Shown: piece after piece, positions 47,801-60,262 of the stretch
Layout of the letters: each line of letters starts with the position of its first letter
How positions within the stretch are numbered: the stretch's first letter is position 1
Origin: Coptis chinensis
Taxonomy: Eukaryota > Streptophyta > Magnoliopsida > Ranunculales > Ranunculaceae
Assembly (NCBI GenBank): GCA_015680905.1
Contig: CM027383.1
Coordinates: 89,300,501 to 89,364,500 of the forward strand
Direction: 5' to 3'
DNA length: 64,000 nucleotides
The notes under the pieces: generated by a model
Told to the model about the DNA's origin: nothing
Database searches by the model: none
Seen by the model: the letters and a program-made list of their open reading frames with translations, nothing else
Translations under genes and position numbers: made by a program

Positions 47801-50566
47801 GGTTGGAAATAGTTGATTATTTTGATAATATTGGTTAACTCCCTTTTTAGCTACTCACCTACCATTACATGTTTTACCAATATGGGATGATGGGATGTTT
47901 AAGCCTTTTTTTTTGGAGAATTGGGGCAAACAAATTAGCTATAACTGAATACTGTTTGTTTTCCAGCATATGATATTCTATCTGATGAGGAGAAAAGGAA
48001 GAACTACGATCTATATGGGGATGAAAAGGGGAACGCTAGGTTTGAATCTGGCAACCCTGGTGGTCATGAGGGATATACGCATTTCACCAGTGGAGGTCCT
48101 GGAAACAGTCACTTCAGTTTTGATCCTAGTGAGTGGCAAACGACAGGGGGACAAGGAAATTCTAAGTCATTCTCATTTTCCTTTGGTGGCAATCCCAGTG
48201 CTAGTGGCAGTTCATTTGGTTTTGATGTAAATGACATTTTTTCCAATTTTTTTGGTGGTGTAATGGGAGGTGGGAGCCAGTTTGGTGGTTTTGGTGGCTC
48301 AAGTAGAACTCGATCTCAACCTACCTCTTCGAAAAACATTCAGGCTGTGAATTCTCTTGTTTTTAAGAATGAAATCCTAGAACAAGGGATCACATGGATT
48401 TTATTATCTTATGTGCCCTCATCAAAGGGATATCATGTATTAGAATCTATTGTTGAGGAAGTTGCAAGTCAACTTCAAGGAGCCTTGAAGGTATGTGCAT
48501 TTAAATATGTCTTTATTTATTTATTTTTAATTTCTTATGCAAGGATATCACATAGTTATGCAAGGTTTCCTTACCTTGCATCCATTCTTATATTGACAGG
48601 CCGGTAGCATAAATTGTCAAAAGGATCAGTCCCTGTGTAAGGAACTTGGTTTACATTCCCGCAAATCAACACAAGTATTTGTTTACTCATATAAGTCAAG
48701 TGACAAGGGTACAGTTGCAGAGTACAATGGTGCTTTGGAAGCAAAAAGTTTGAAATCCTTCTGCCAAGACCAACTGCCAAGATTTTCAAGACGGGTGAAT
48801 GTTGCTCACTTTGATTATACTCTTACCAATGTAGAAAACCTTCCACGGGTGCTCTTACTCTCGACAAAGAAAGATACACCTGTAATTTGGCGTGCTCTTA
48901 GTGGTTTGTATCGCAGGCGCATAATGTTTTATGATGCAGAGGTATGCTCTTAGCCTTAAAATCTGCACAAGTACTAGATGAGCTATTTGTTACTTTTATG
49001 ACTAAATACCGGCAGTGTCAGGGGTTGTCAAAGCCCTTTCATAGCTTAGTCATGGTCAATTTGTTGCTTCAGTTAGTTTGATTAAATTGGCTCGAATCTG
49101 TAATCAACAGTAGCTTTTAGATATTTTAACAGTCTCATTGTGGTCTTGGTTGACTCTGCCTGAGCTAATACATGAGATTCTAGTAATTATTTCAGAGCTC
49201 CTCTTTTTTGGCTATGGATGCAGTAATCTACTTGTTTATGCAGGTCCATGATGTCTTTGATCCAGCGGTGAAAAGTTTGGGCGTTGATGCACTTCCAGCT
49301 GTTGTTGGTTGGCTTTCAAATGGGGAGAAACATGTCTTGAAAACTGGAATCACTGTAAAAGATTTGAAATCTGCAATCAGTGAGCTCAGTGGCATACTAG
49401 ATAAGTTTGAGAAGAAGAGCAAGAAGACAGCTTCTAGTCAGCCCAAAAGTTCACAACAGACGGACACAGATGAGAAACATTTGCCTTTGCTCACTAAATC
49501 GAATTTGGATAGTGTGTGTGGAGAGAGCACTCCTGTATGTGTCATCGGTGCTTTCAGATCATCAAATGGCAAGGAGATGTTGGAATCTATTTTATCTACT
49601 GTGAGTACAACTTTTTCTTGCTGATAGATCATTTTTGTTATCCGTAGAAAATAAATTGCTTGTTTTTGGTCAGATTTAATGTTTGTCGAGTCCTAGTTTA
49701 CCGAGCTATACTGTGCAGTTGGTAAGACATCTTTCATTGTAGCAAATATTTGCTTGTTAAAAGCTCAAGCTCAAGCTCACGAGGCTTATTTAATTTTTGA
49801 GTTGTCATCTATTTTTTGCTTAAAGGTAACTGTATTAGCAAAAACAATTATTGGTTACAAAAGAATGAGGGAAGCATCTTTGGAGCTACAACAAAGACAA
49901 CAACAAAAATGAAATACATCAAGATAAACCTATAACAAGGCTTGAAAATCTGGATGAATGATTGACAATCGATTAGTTGGTTGAGATGGTTTTAATGTTG
50001 AGACTTGTGAGGTCATGCTTCTTCTTACTTGCTAGCTGGTTGGTTCTCAATTGAATAGGGGTTGCGGGGCATTATTTAGTGAAAACGCCATATACCCTTT
50101 GAAAGAATCAATAAAAATGAACAGAAGCATGGCTATTGTTTTCTTCTTTATATATCGTCAATTCTTGTTTGATATTCCATTGCTTTAGCTTGGGAATTCA
50201 TTATTCTAAATACGTTTGTCCTAGGTTCTGAATAAGTCACTAATGATGAAAATGGTATTGTGTTGTTTTAATGTTTAGGTCTCCAAGAAATCACTGACTA
50301 GGCGGCAAAATCAAGTTTCTGGATCTGAGGATTCCATATCCTTCTCCTTGTTGGATGCCAACAAACAGCAAGAATTCCTCAACTCTATGGATAAGACTAG
50401 CTTCAAGTCCAAGGACAATTCTCTGGTGGCTTACAAACCGCGGAAAGGGAAATTTGCAGCATTTACTAATGTGTTGACATTGGATGAAGTTGAAAGGTTT
50501 ATAGGTGCAGTTCTTAATGGAGATGTTCGATTTTCCAAGATGAAGAGAAAGCCCGTGTTAAAGTAA
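44870..50566 (+). CDS. TMS1: ER-resident DnaJ protein ERdj3A/TMS1-like
   Basis: An Hsp40 co-chaperone of the ER lumen, partner of BiP-type Hsp70. In Arabidopsis it is needed for pollen tube thermotolerance. Exons: 44870-44959, 47255-47310, 47491-47564, 47967-48490, 48600-48941, 49244-49600, 50279-50566. GT-AG junctions are in phase, giving 576 aa (Arabidopsis about 570). Residues 1-24 form a signal peptide (MKYRLLFPIVICFALGSLLV). The J domain spans about 27-95, with QYHPDKNK at 53-60 holding the HPD triad (55-57) and YDILSDEEKRKNYD. A Gly/Phe/Ser-rich stretch covers about 110-205. The C-terminal half carries the family's conserved regions (SLVFKNEIL, FCQDQLPRFSRRVNVA, FDPAVKSLGVDALPAVVGWL). 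I see no CxxC motif. The 2.3-kb first intron hosts a MITE-like element. Confidence 0.95.
45455..46114. mobile_element. MITE-like element rich in GATACGATAC in TMS1 intron 1
   Basis: A 660-bp element whose ends are inverted repeats: TAGTTATCAATATCGTA on the left, TAGTTGTCAAATCGTA on the right reversed. The subterminal 100-150 bp at both ends are crowded with CGTATCGTATGATACG-type palindromic units. There is no coding capacity. The flanks TCCATCCA and TGCGTGCA match at only 5 of 8 positions, so an hAT assignment is tentative. Confidence 0.55.
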
Positions 50567-51605
50567 AACGGCCATTAATAACAAAAACATGTGGCATGGC
50601 ATGGTACTCGTGTTAATCGAAGTCCCAGACTGTACAAATTGGAGGTCTTCGGTTGCCTAGGGAGAATTCTAAAAGTGCCGTACTTTCTCCGTTCGCTTAT
50701 TTACTGCAGGCGCTGAAACGATATGTGACAAGGGGCGTAGAGAGTTGTTCTTGGCCCTTCTTAAGTTTTAGTTGTGACAGATTATATAAACTCATGTAAA
50801 TGCAACGGTGTACAAATTTACTTGATGAATACAATTTTGTAGTTGCCTACTTTTTATGACACCCTATCTTTCAGCCTATTTGCGTTTTCTTTTCTCGTAG
50901 TGGAGAGGTTCTAGGGACATATTTTATCATTACACGTAAATTTATAAGTTTTGGATTAGGCTAATTTTTTTTAGATGTGATCTCCTATACAAAATTTGGC
51001 TAATTGTAGACCGTTCATTTTCACCATTTTTGATATTATATTTGGCAAGTTTAGAAATTTTTGATATTTTTGATTATTTGTGATGATGTTTAGAATAGTT
51101 AGGAAATCATATCAACAAAAAATTAGCCCAATCCAAAACTTATAAATACCCTAATGATTTTGAGTTTGTTTACATGTTAAGATAAGATATGTCCCTAGAA
51201 CAGCTCCTTGTAACAGCAATCATAATCTTAATTACTATTATCCTTTTCCGCAACTTCATACTACAGAAATTTTGAATCCATAGTTAACCACATATCTTTT
51301 AACAGTTTTAAGCTTTACTGCCGATAGTCCTATACTCAATCTTGCTTTCCAAGTAGTTGGTTATTTTGGTTTCAGATAGCGAATGAGCCAAAACCAATAA
51401 CTGTTGGCAAGTGAGTGGGCTGTACGGTACAACTATTTAGAGAGTTGCTCCTGAACATCGTCACTCAATACTCAAAATCTTTTCGTAGTATAAACCTGTT
51501 AAGTTGGGTGGACAGAATAGCAGAAAACCCAATCTTCCCCTTCTAAAGACAGACGGACGGACACCTACACATTCTACTCGGGAGCCAAATGACCTGAAAA
51601 ATAGG
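50567..51605. other. TMS1 3' UTR and intergenic space
   Basis: The TMS1 3' UTR probably ends in the AT-rich stretch before about 50850. The rest is the 5' flank and leader of the next gene. No other feature was recognised. Confidence 0.4.
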
Positions 51606-53542
51606 ATGGCTCTTTCTTTAAATTCAGTCCCAAGCTTCAGCTCAACGGTAATTCTGTACGTTTGCTTTATAGCTATTTTTCACAAGTAGTAAGTTTCAAT
51701 CCCTGCCTTTTACGATGTTTGATATATGTATTGGTCTTAGAGTACAAATCTGAATGTATTTGATGGCAATCATTTCATATTTTGTTCGTTTCAGACACTT
51801 GTCCACGACCAAATTAGTAATCTTGGTCATGACTTATGAAGCTAAAAGATAGATGAGTTCATATAAAGGCTCTAAGAGGGTGTTTCCGAGTGTCATTTGA
51901 AGCGTTTGTTTAGGCCTTCAGTAGTGTATAAAATTATTACGACACGGAACTTTTTACTTTTACATGGAAAATGGAGCATCCAACATGATACAGCACCCAA
52001 GTCAAATGAACACTTTTAGGAGTGTCTAGGGCTGCACATTCATGTTGTGAGTAGACTACATTCAGAGGTTGTAGACTTGCAGTTGCAGAGTCCTTGTTCT
52101 TGTATCTCTCTTGCCAATTCTTATGTCAAAGAGTAGGAGTTCAAAAACATTCAGGCCCGCCCGCCCCTTCTGTTAGTGGAATTGTAGAGGTTAGCAATGA
52201 AGTAAGTTTTCCAACAGTGGAGTGAGTGGTAAAAGAGTTCTTTCTCTGTACTTAGAAGGATGCCAGTTGACTGTGATTCATAGAATTTTTTTTAGTTAGG
52301 GCATTGAGGTCTAATTGCTTCAGTGGTTTGGCGTGGTTATAGTAGAGGTTTTGGTAAGCTACTACTGTTACTTGAAGCAGTAGGAGTATTTTTCTCATGT
52401 TCTGTACAATATGCTTCTATTTTACGCTCACAACCAGCGTACATTCGGGAGCAAGGTACTTATAGAACGCATTGAGTGGCATACTGGCATATACATGAGT
52501 TCAGTATGTCGATGACTTCAAGAGACGAGACTACTAGAATTTATATTAAGTGTCATGCTTTTGTCTATGCTCACATGTTACTCAATGAGAAAAATATTAA
52601 ATAATAATAAAACAAAAACGACACGAACAGAGGTGATTAAATTCTAAGTCTATGATATTGGATACTACAAAATGGGCTCTGTATTGTATTGGGTTCTCCA
52701 GTTTTCCTTGTAAATGGCGTGTCCTTGCTATGCCAGAGCCGTATCTTGTTATCATAATTTTAAAGATAACTGATACTTTCTGCTGCAATCTAATGGTCTA
52801 CTCTTATACTAATGCTAATCAACAGTTGCAAGGAAAACAACAATACGCGTCTAGAAGTTACTCTGGAGATTCTGGGTTAAAGACCAGATATATTGCTGCT
52901 TCCTCAGGTCCATGGTTTGGATCAAGGAAGAGTAGAAAGGGGAATAAATTGGGTCTGTTTACCTTGGCTGCAGAGAGCAACCAAGTTGCCAGGAACCCAA
53001 CAGATAACGATTCTGCAGCAGGAATAACACTTACTGATGATCAGTTGTTAGGAGCAAAGCCTCCAACAGTGACATCATCGGGAACAGCAGTTACTGATGA
53101 GTCCATTGCCAGAAGTCAACTGGGAACCCAAAAATCACAGACATATAATGGAGCAGGGGTCCCATCTGATGTGAAAGTCGACACGGTATCTTCTTCTAAA
53201 TCAGTGAAACGATCATCATTGACTGCAAGGGAGAAACTTAGGGCAGCCCGTGTCCTCAGTCGAACAGACTCAAAACCCTCCAAATCAGAATTTGGTAGCA
53301 AAGTTTTGGATGCTCTTAGAGAAAGTGAGCGAGGGAAGAAAAGATCCCGCCTTCCTGAAGCTCCGACAAACTTGTTAGATGACAGCAAGCGTGGAATGCC
53401 AAAGCAGGGATTGACATTTGACTTTCCTGGTGGTTTTGATCTGTTTGTCATTGTATTATCTTTTGTCCTCATCACCACGACCATGGTTGCAACGACTTAT
53501 ATTGTGTGGAAGTTAGGTGCCATCCATTTTAATGAGAACTAA
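51606..53542 (+). CDS. Conserved plant protein of unknown function, single C-terminal membrane segment
   Basis: Two exons, 51606-51647 (MALSLNSVPSFSST, phase 0, GTAATT donor) and 52826-53542 (after CAACAG), encode 252 aa. The N-terminus is Ser/Ala-rich with few acidic residues, consistent with an organelle transit peptide (inference). The middle is hydrophilic and low-complexity (about 40-150). Near the C-terminus come LTAREKLRAARVLSR, FGSKVLDALRES and LPEAPTNLLDDSKRGMPK, then a hydrophobic segment LFVIVLSFVLITTTMVATTY and a short tail. I recall a similar Arabidopsis protein (At3g09050) carrying an unsupported 8-amino-7-oxononanoate synthase label. No enzyme domain is visible here. The start is the first Met giving an in-frame splice. 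An upstream ORF extension of exon 2 is intron read-through. Confidence 0.8.
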
Positions 53543-54546
53543 GGAAGCGAAGTGGTCGCTGTTTATTCCAAGTGAGCTACCTTCATGACGTAGCGGTTGG
53601 CCAACTTGAGTTAGGTACTCTTGGATACCTTTCCCTGCGATCGTGTTTACATAATTTATGCTTTGAGGATATATCTTATCTTGACCACGATAAATAGATT
53701 CCATATACTGCTTTTGGTCTTGTAACAAAATCGTGTTGAAATTGTTTGACCTCATACTGTACGAAGCAGTATACACGTTTAGAGTTACCACTTACAAAAT
53801 CTACGTCTGCCTGAATGAATAGTGTCACTTACTCTCCATGAAATTATCAGAGACTGGAATTGTATGTCTGATGCCAGATATGACACAAAATAGTAAAATA
53901 CTAATTTCTGTTTAATTTTGGCATTATTTTTCAGTCAAATTGATAGATGTGTTCGCATATTCACTTGATACATACAAAAGACTACTGAGCAAATTTACAG
54001 TAGTTATTTCGAATACCATGCTTTAGGGGATTAAGATGTGAACTGTCCTCTGATGAATTTCATAGGCAGACCCACCTTCGACGCTTCAACAGTAGCCGAG
54101 AAAACACTTATGGACTTATATGTGCCCAGTTACCCTTATGTTGAATTTGTACTTGCGTCAGGCCTGTGTACGCCGATTTGTATCACCCAGGGCTTAAAGT
54201 GAAGCTGACGTCCTAGACCTTCGTGTAGATAACACTAAATAAGTGGTTTTTTGCCTCGACCACAGAAACTGAATTATAAGATAATTTTCGATTGTACCAT
54301 AGATGTGCTTCCGAGAATGTCCACGATTATTAGTAAAATAACTGGGGTCAGGGGTTGCAAAAGTTGAGTTTTCTGGTTCCATTCAAATGCGATTAATATG
54401 CCCTTGGGACTTGATTTGTCGAGATCAGACTTCTGAGTCTTCTTTTTAGCTTGCTTTGGTGACTATACTTCCTACTTGCTCAGTTCAAGGAACGGACTCC
54501 AAGTCTGAAGTTGGAGAGTAACAATTAGAGGCAGGCCAGTGAGAAA
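53543..54546. other. 3' flank, no gene recognised
   Basis: The first 250 bases are probably the 3' UTR of the preceding gene. The rest holds only short ORFs with no resemblance to known proteins. Confidence 0.4.
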
Positions 54547-54551
54547 TTATG

Positions 54552-57172
54552 TGTGACAGTGGGAATTTCTAAATAATTAAAAAAATAAATATTTGAAATA
54601 TAAATATCTCAAACATCACTATATTCAATTGTCTAAAACCCGTGCATGGCCGGGGTGGATACTACACATGTCAAAACCGAAAACCCACATCATAAAAAGA
54701 ATCTTAACAACAAAAATAATCTCCAAAATTCTCTTTATTACTTTATAAAAAAGTCTATCTTCCGTCCCAATAAAACATCAAACCACTCTAAGAATAACAG
54801 TCTTCAACATCGTATTTTCATGTCATATGAAAAGAAAACTACGTTATTACATACTTTCAAAAGATCGGACTGAATAAAATAACCTCCCTGGACCGCTCAG
54901 GGCAAAAATCCAAATCACACGCCGCGGTTCCATTTGCCTTCCACCTATGTTCCCAAAACACACCCACGTTAAAAAAACAAAGTAAATATGGGTCGAAAAA
55001 TGGAATTTCTTTGGTATGATGAAATTAACCACATAAAACCATTATCATACTTTAATTATCCAAACAATCACTTTATATTTCCCATAACTTAATCTTTTTT
55101 CGACGAAGGCAATGGTTCCGGCATTTCAACCGGCATAGTGTCTTTCCAAGCAAGACTTTCATTCTATTAACTCATTATCATAACTTCGTTATTATAACTA
55201 GGTAATCAATTAAAACTTCTTCGATATCCACTTTTGGATAATGGTAGGACCGCGTCCCTGCACAAAATGTTATTAAGTCCTACCCTCCTGCAAAAGAAAG
55301 TTAGAACTTCTATATAACATATGTAGATATCATATAGTTATTCAAAAGAAAACCCAAACACTCGCATAATCAAATTAATACCACTAACCCATGAAGATCC
55401 GAATACCTTAGTTCCTCTCAGGGTAGTCGAACAATCTGGTCATTCATGACACATTCAATGAATACCCATATATAACGTTAACGGCCATTTATTTATGACA
55501 CATTCAATAAATGCCCACCTAACATATGACATCAACAATCGTAAAACTCAATTCCAAAACTTTAGCGTGGAGAGTTCTAAAAGGTTCATGGTAAATTGTT
55601 TACGCGTTATTGAACTTTATTAAATATATTATCTCCGGAAACGAAGGAAGATCTTGATTCATGTATTTTTGGTTTACGCGTTATTAATTATAGAGATGTC
55701 TAAGTGTCATATCGTTGCATATCATAAAATACGAAAATCTCACATAGTAGTTAATACACATACACACGTATATATAACGGTCTTAGCCTAAAGCCAAGCA
55801 TGCTAATGGCTCTAGACCTATCATAATAACCCAAATCATAATCCGAGTTAAAAGGTCAAAATGGGTCAACTGGTCAAAGTCAATTCTGGTCAAAGTCAAA
55901 GTCAAAGTCGACCTGCCAAGGGTCAACAGCAGTCAACCAGCCCCAAACTCCTCTAACCCAAAAGCCCAAAGTTTAAGGCCCATAGTCTAAACTTAAGCCC
56001 AAAAAATAAAATCCAAAAGTTAAAACATATGAGCCCATCACGATTTGGCCTAAGCCCAAATCGAAATGCACTGTTCATCCCCTTCCTCACAAAACTTCCA
56101 CCAGCGCCTCCACCACCGATGCAGCCACCACCGGCCATCTATGACTAAAAAGAACCCAACGGTTTTCATCCCCACAAAAACCCCCACCTACCTATACCAT
56201 CAAATCATGATTCTATTATACTGTAAAAATCGCGACCTACGCCATTAACACTCTGTAAAGCTCCAATTGTCCCCTCTCCAGCACCCAATCCACCACCAAC
56301 ACATCCACCTCAACCCAACAACAATCTCCCAACAAAACCAAACAAAAACACTAATCCAAACAATCAAAATGCAGGACGGTTTGGTTTGGTTTGGTCGCCA
56401 TTGAAGCTCCTCCGGAGCTTCAGCAGCCCCACCTCGCGACACCAACAACCCATCTATCACCAATTATCACCCTAACAGTTCCAATCTCCAATTCAAACAA
56501 CAATCCATATCAACTTGATATACATCAACACCTCAACCTAAAACCCAATAAAATCGGCTTACCCAAACTCCAACAGTAACAAGCTTATACCAAAACGTAT
56601 ATAACTAATCAAATTTGATTTAAAAACATCTTTTTATTTCATAGGTTTGTTTACACGATTACCGCAGGCGAAGTCGATCACAAGCATCTTCTGGACTAAG
56701 TCGAACAGTATATAGAATAAACAGTATGTAGAACAACACTGAAGAATAATTGAACAGAAATAAATTGGCAGATTTTCAGATATCAGACATTAACGTTTTT
56801 AACAGACTTAAAAATATTGGTTCAGTGAAAGATAAAAAAATATCTACTCACTGTTTATAAACCGAACCGCGAGAAAAACCCGAAAGACTGAAGTCGACAG
56901 CTGCGCGAAACGACGATCTTCTTCGTTCAAAACCTTCTATTCTTTCAGAAAAATTCCGTTTTTCTGTATAAAACTCTCGCTGTGTTTTTCCCCAAAAACT
57001 GTGAGAAAACTTTCCGAAAAACAAGGACAACCCTTATCTATTTACTTACGGGCTCTTATCCGTAACGGCTGGATTATATCTGTTTTATCTATTTCCATTA
57101 TATTATCTTTATTATTATTATTATTATTATTATTTTTAGGAAAATAAAAGAAAGAAAACACGGAGTGTTATA
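54552..57172. mobile_element. 2621-bp LTR-like element, copy B
   Basis: Same family and orientation as the element at 24965-27760. The left end is TGTGACAGTGGG and the right end ACACGGAGTGTTATA. Flanking 5-bp duplications are TTATG at 54547-54551 and 57173-57177. Internal blocks match copy A in order: AAATATTTGAAATATAAATATC, the CCACCTATGTTCCCA region, GGTCAAAGTCAA repeats at 55855-55925, and the TTATCTATTTACTTACGGGCT end. The interior from about 55930 to 57000 is unlike copy A, so the copies have diverged or exchanged segments. No ORFs of known families were found. Confidence 0.75.
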
Positions 57173-57363
57173 TTATGCATGCGGCCATGCGGACATCCCG
57201 GGAATACTCATATTGTGTGTACCTTAAGACAAATTTTCCTCTGATTTTAAGCTTCAAGTCAAAAGGTGAGGCGAGTACTTAAGACTTTAGTCCAAACACT
57301 GAAACACAGACCAAGGTAATTTCAGGTTAATTTGTTTAACCGCGATGCGTCCACTCGTACATA

Positions 57364-57812
57364 TACTGCTGTCAATAGATCGGTTTGGGTTGGGTTTTGG
57401 AAAATCCAAACCCCGAATCAATAAGAAAATTGGAAACTTCGAAACCAAACCGAACCGATAATATTATATTTAATCTAAAATCAAATCGAACCGATAAGAT
57501 ATATTGCAAACCGAACCCGAACCGATCCAAACTGAAAAGTATAAAATCAATTAAATTTTAAATTAAATTAATTAATTTTGACCACATAATTGATAAATAT
57601 ATACAAAATTAATCATATATATTACTAAAATGCTATCTTATCGGTTCGGGTTCATATCGGTTTGGTAGAGAGCAAACCCAAAACCAAACCAATATATTAT
57701 CGGTTCGATTCGGTTTTAGATCGATAAAAGGCAAACTAAATTATTAAAACCCAAACCGTTTTTTATCGGTTTGGTTCGGTTATTAAATTATCGAAACCCA
57801 TGGACAACTCTA
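57364..57812. mobile_element. hAT-type MITE
   Basis: A 449-bp element with perfect 8-bp duplications CGTACATA (57356-57363 and 57813-57820). Inverted ends are TACTGCTGTCAATAG and TAGAGTTGTCCATGG. The interior is full of CGGTTTGG/CCAAACCG units in both orientations. The TAG-GTGTCAAT-like ends plus an 8-bp duplication are typical of a widespread plant hAT MITE group. No ORF. Confidence 0.82.
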
Positions 57813-58417
57813 CGTACATACCTCGTATTTCCAATCACTTGGGGTGAGAAGTGAGAACCAGTTCAAGAGCAGTTTAATTAACTTCTTTGAGTGCTTAGGG
57901 TGTGTTTGTTAACTGGCAAACTTCTAGTGGGAAAATATAAGATTTGCCAGTGTTTTTCCATTATAGATTTGCCAGGCAAATTCTAGTGGGAAAATTTCAG
58001 TTTGCCAGTGTTTGTTTGCAAAAATTTATAGTGGGAAAATATAAGATTTGTCAGTGTTTGTTTACATGGTTTTTCTCCAATGGCAAATGATATTTCAACT
58101 TTTGTGAGATATTTTTTTTGGTTTTCAAACTCAATGAAGTATAACAAAAAATAAAATTAAAGACAATACAAGTATACAACTCAACTTTTTAATAATATCC
58201 ACAAAATGTCTTCTCAAATAACCATAAAATAAAGTGAAAGTGTAATGAACCATAACAACTATTATTATCCAAACACATATAAAATGTCATTGTGCCTTGG
58301 AAAAATTCTATTTTGTACTTTTACATACTTTCGATTCCGTGATATTGCTTGATCCATCCCAAACATCATTGCTAACTATGATCTTATGTTCTTGAAACTC
58401 CATTAAAACCCCTCTTA

Positions 58418-58636
58418 CATAGTTACATTAGCAATATCACGTGCTATCCATCGTAAGGTCTTCATTCGTTTAGTTACATGACTAATAGTCAAGTCGATAC
58501 CAAATGTAAATATGTTTTGGAGTGTTTCCCTTGCACGCTCTTTTGATATTAGAAGAAATCAATTTTCATTCTTATGACCTAGAAGTAGCTCACTATGGAA
58601 TGTATCGATAAGAACACTCTCCATTGCATTTGTCCA
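58418..58636 (-). pseudogene. Myb/SANT-like ORF1 relic of the Harbinger element
   Basis: One frame reads WTNAMESVLIDTFHSELLLG, then HKNEN, a single TGA stop, then ISKERARETLQNIFTFGIDL and HVTKRMKTLRWIARDIANVT before a TAA. A continuation in another frame (EFQEHKIIVSNDVWDG) lies downstream on the minus strand. The pattern of Trp, the LLLGHK motif and the R-K-T-L-R helix matches the Myb/SANT-like DNA-binding domain of PIF/Harbinger ORF1 and related plant proteins. The stop and frameshift make it non-functional. Confidence 0.65.
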
Positions 58637-59121
58637 TTTGCATGTCATATCTAATTAATAAGCATACAAGTCGAGTTAATATATATAAAACAATTCCTAG
58701 TTAAGAAAGTGCATCAAGATAATTAATAAAACAAAGATAATTGATACTCGATACACCATAAGATTTTTTGTATAAATCATGATCGTCCATTCAATTACGT
58801 TTGAATGCCAAATATGGATTCGACAACATGCACACACTAAATCAGCACACACCACAGCAGCACACACACTACTCTCACGATCACACACACTCACCACTCA
58901 CGCGACACACCAAAGAAGAATAGCACAACACAAGACTCGCAAGAAATAAAATTAACTTCCGTGCAACAAGTTAATTTTTTTGGAATGAATCCTCAACCTT
59001 CACAAAAGAGCAATATCATTTTGTAACCCGTTAGATGCCATAAAAGCCTCAACTTCGAGTTTCAAGCACTCTCATCATTGAAGGATATCCCTATACTTCC
59101 GGTTATCTTGAAACCCACTTT

Positions 59122-59231
59122 TGTCGTCCTCTTGGTGATTATGAAACTAGTGAAGTTGAATTGAGTAAACTACCAGTGTCGTCCTCTTGGTGATTATGAA
59201 ACTAGTAAATTTGAATTAAGTAAACTACCAT
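59122..59231. repeat. 55-bp tandem duplication
   Basis: TGTCGTCCTCTTGGTGATTA begins at 59122 and again at 59177. The two 55-bp units differ at only a few positions. They lie just upstream of the helicase exon fragment inside the Harbinger-like element. Confidence 0.75.
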
Positions 59232-59236
59232 AACCG

Positions 59237-59354
59237 TGGCAGCGTGCATTCAAGTCATTATTTAATGACAGTCAACTCCAGGCTATCAGTATCGTGATTG
59301 GAGCTTATGGTTCAAGAAGAGATTTTTATTTGTCTCTTATTCAGGGTCCTCCAG
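59237..59354 (+). pseudogene. Exon fragment of a SEN1/MAA3-like RNA helicase gene
   Basis: Reads WQRAFKSLFNDSQLQAISIV and then FYLSLIQGPPG, ending at CCAG|GTTTCC. FNxSQLQAI and LIQGPPG are the Q-motif-like region and start of Walker A in SF1 SEN1/UPF1-type helicases. The exon boundary falls inside the P-loop, so the TGKT part would be on the next exon, which I do not see. The fragment lies inside the Harbinger-like element, so capture of host DNA is the likely origin. Confidence 0.6.
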
Positions 59355-60067
59355 GTTTCCAAAACTTCACTACTCATCAGATATTTAATTGGAAGGGCAT
59401 TGGTGTTATGTCAGCAGGTCGTCAAATTGCGTTGCTTAGCGCGTAGATGCAGACGAGCACCCCTGCACTCTTGTTTGGACCCTGCCTTGGCAAGATCTCT
59501 TGTAATTTTGTCTATGAGTACAATCTTAGCGAGTCCATCATCGGAGACCATTGCCATTGGTTCACAAAAAAGAAATGGAGTTGTTGAGCCGACTAAGAGT
59601 ATATATAGCCATATAGGACGACGAAAACTGGAGGAAGAATGCAATGATTTCTACGTGTCCATTGTCTATATACAAGTCTGTAGATATTGTCCTTCTTTGT
59701 GTTGATACAACGCTGAGCCTGAAGGTGTCATCGTTGAGTTAGAACTTACAAATCAACTTAAGAGTCAAGATTTCTCACGGTCGCATCATTGTAATTGTAC
59801 TTTATTTTGGTATATATTCTAAAATTACGAACTTCGGTTCATACATTTCTCATGACAAAATGAAAAAATAACATGCTTGAAACTTGCACACTACACACTA
59901 CACACACATGACTGTTTTCCAAACTTGCATCTTAACCCAGCACGACCCTAATTACAAAGAAGTGCTAGCTAAAAACAAACTACACACACACAACAACACA
60001 CACACACACACACTACCCACACACACGCACCAGCAGCACACACACACTAAATCAACACCACAACAGC

Positions 60068-60262
60068 GCAAAGAGAGACCGAGAGTTTGAGAGAGAAAGA
60101 GAGATTGAGAGAAAGAGAGACCCATAGTTTGAAAGAGAAAGAGAAAAGATAGATGAGAGATGAGAGATGAGAGCGAGAGAGAATACGTGAGAAGAGAGCG
60201 AGTTGATCGAGGGAGAGAGGCAGCCAGTGAGAAAGAGAGAAGAGAGATCGAGAGGGAGAGGT
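60068..60262. repeat. GA-rich low-complexity tract
   Basis: Nearly 200 bases of GAGAGA/GAAAGAGA variants next to a CA-rich tract (59880-60055). No gene content. Confidence 0.85.

Noticed and set aside
52652..52825. N-terminal extension of the membrane-tailed protein within exon 2
   Set aside because: The stretch is the end of an intron with a CAACAG acceptor at 52825, and exon 1 at 51606 joins in phase.
59298..59705. 135-codon ORF as a gene
   Set aside because: It is an off-frame reading over the helicase exon fragment and its flank inside a transposon.
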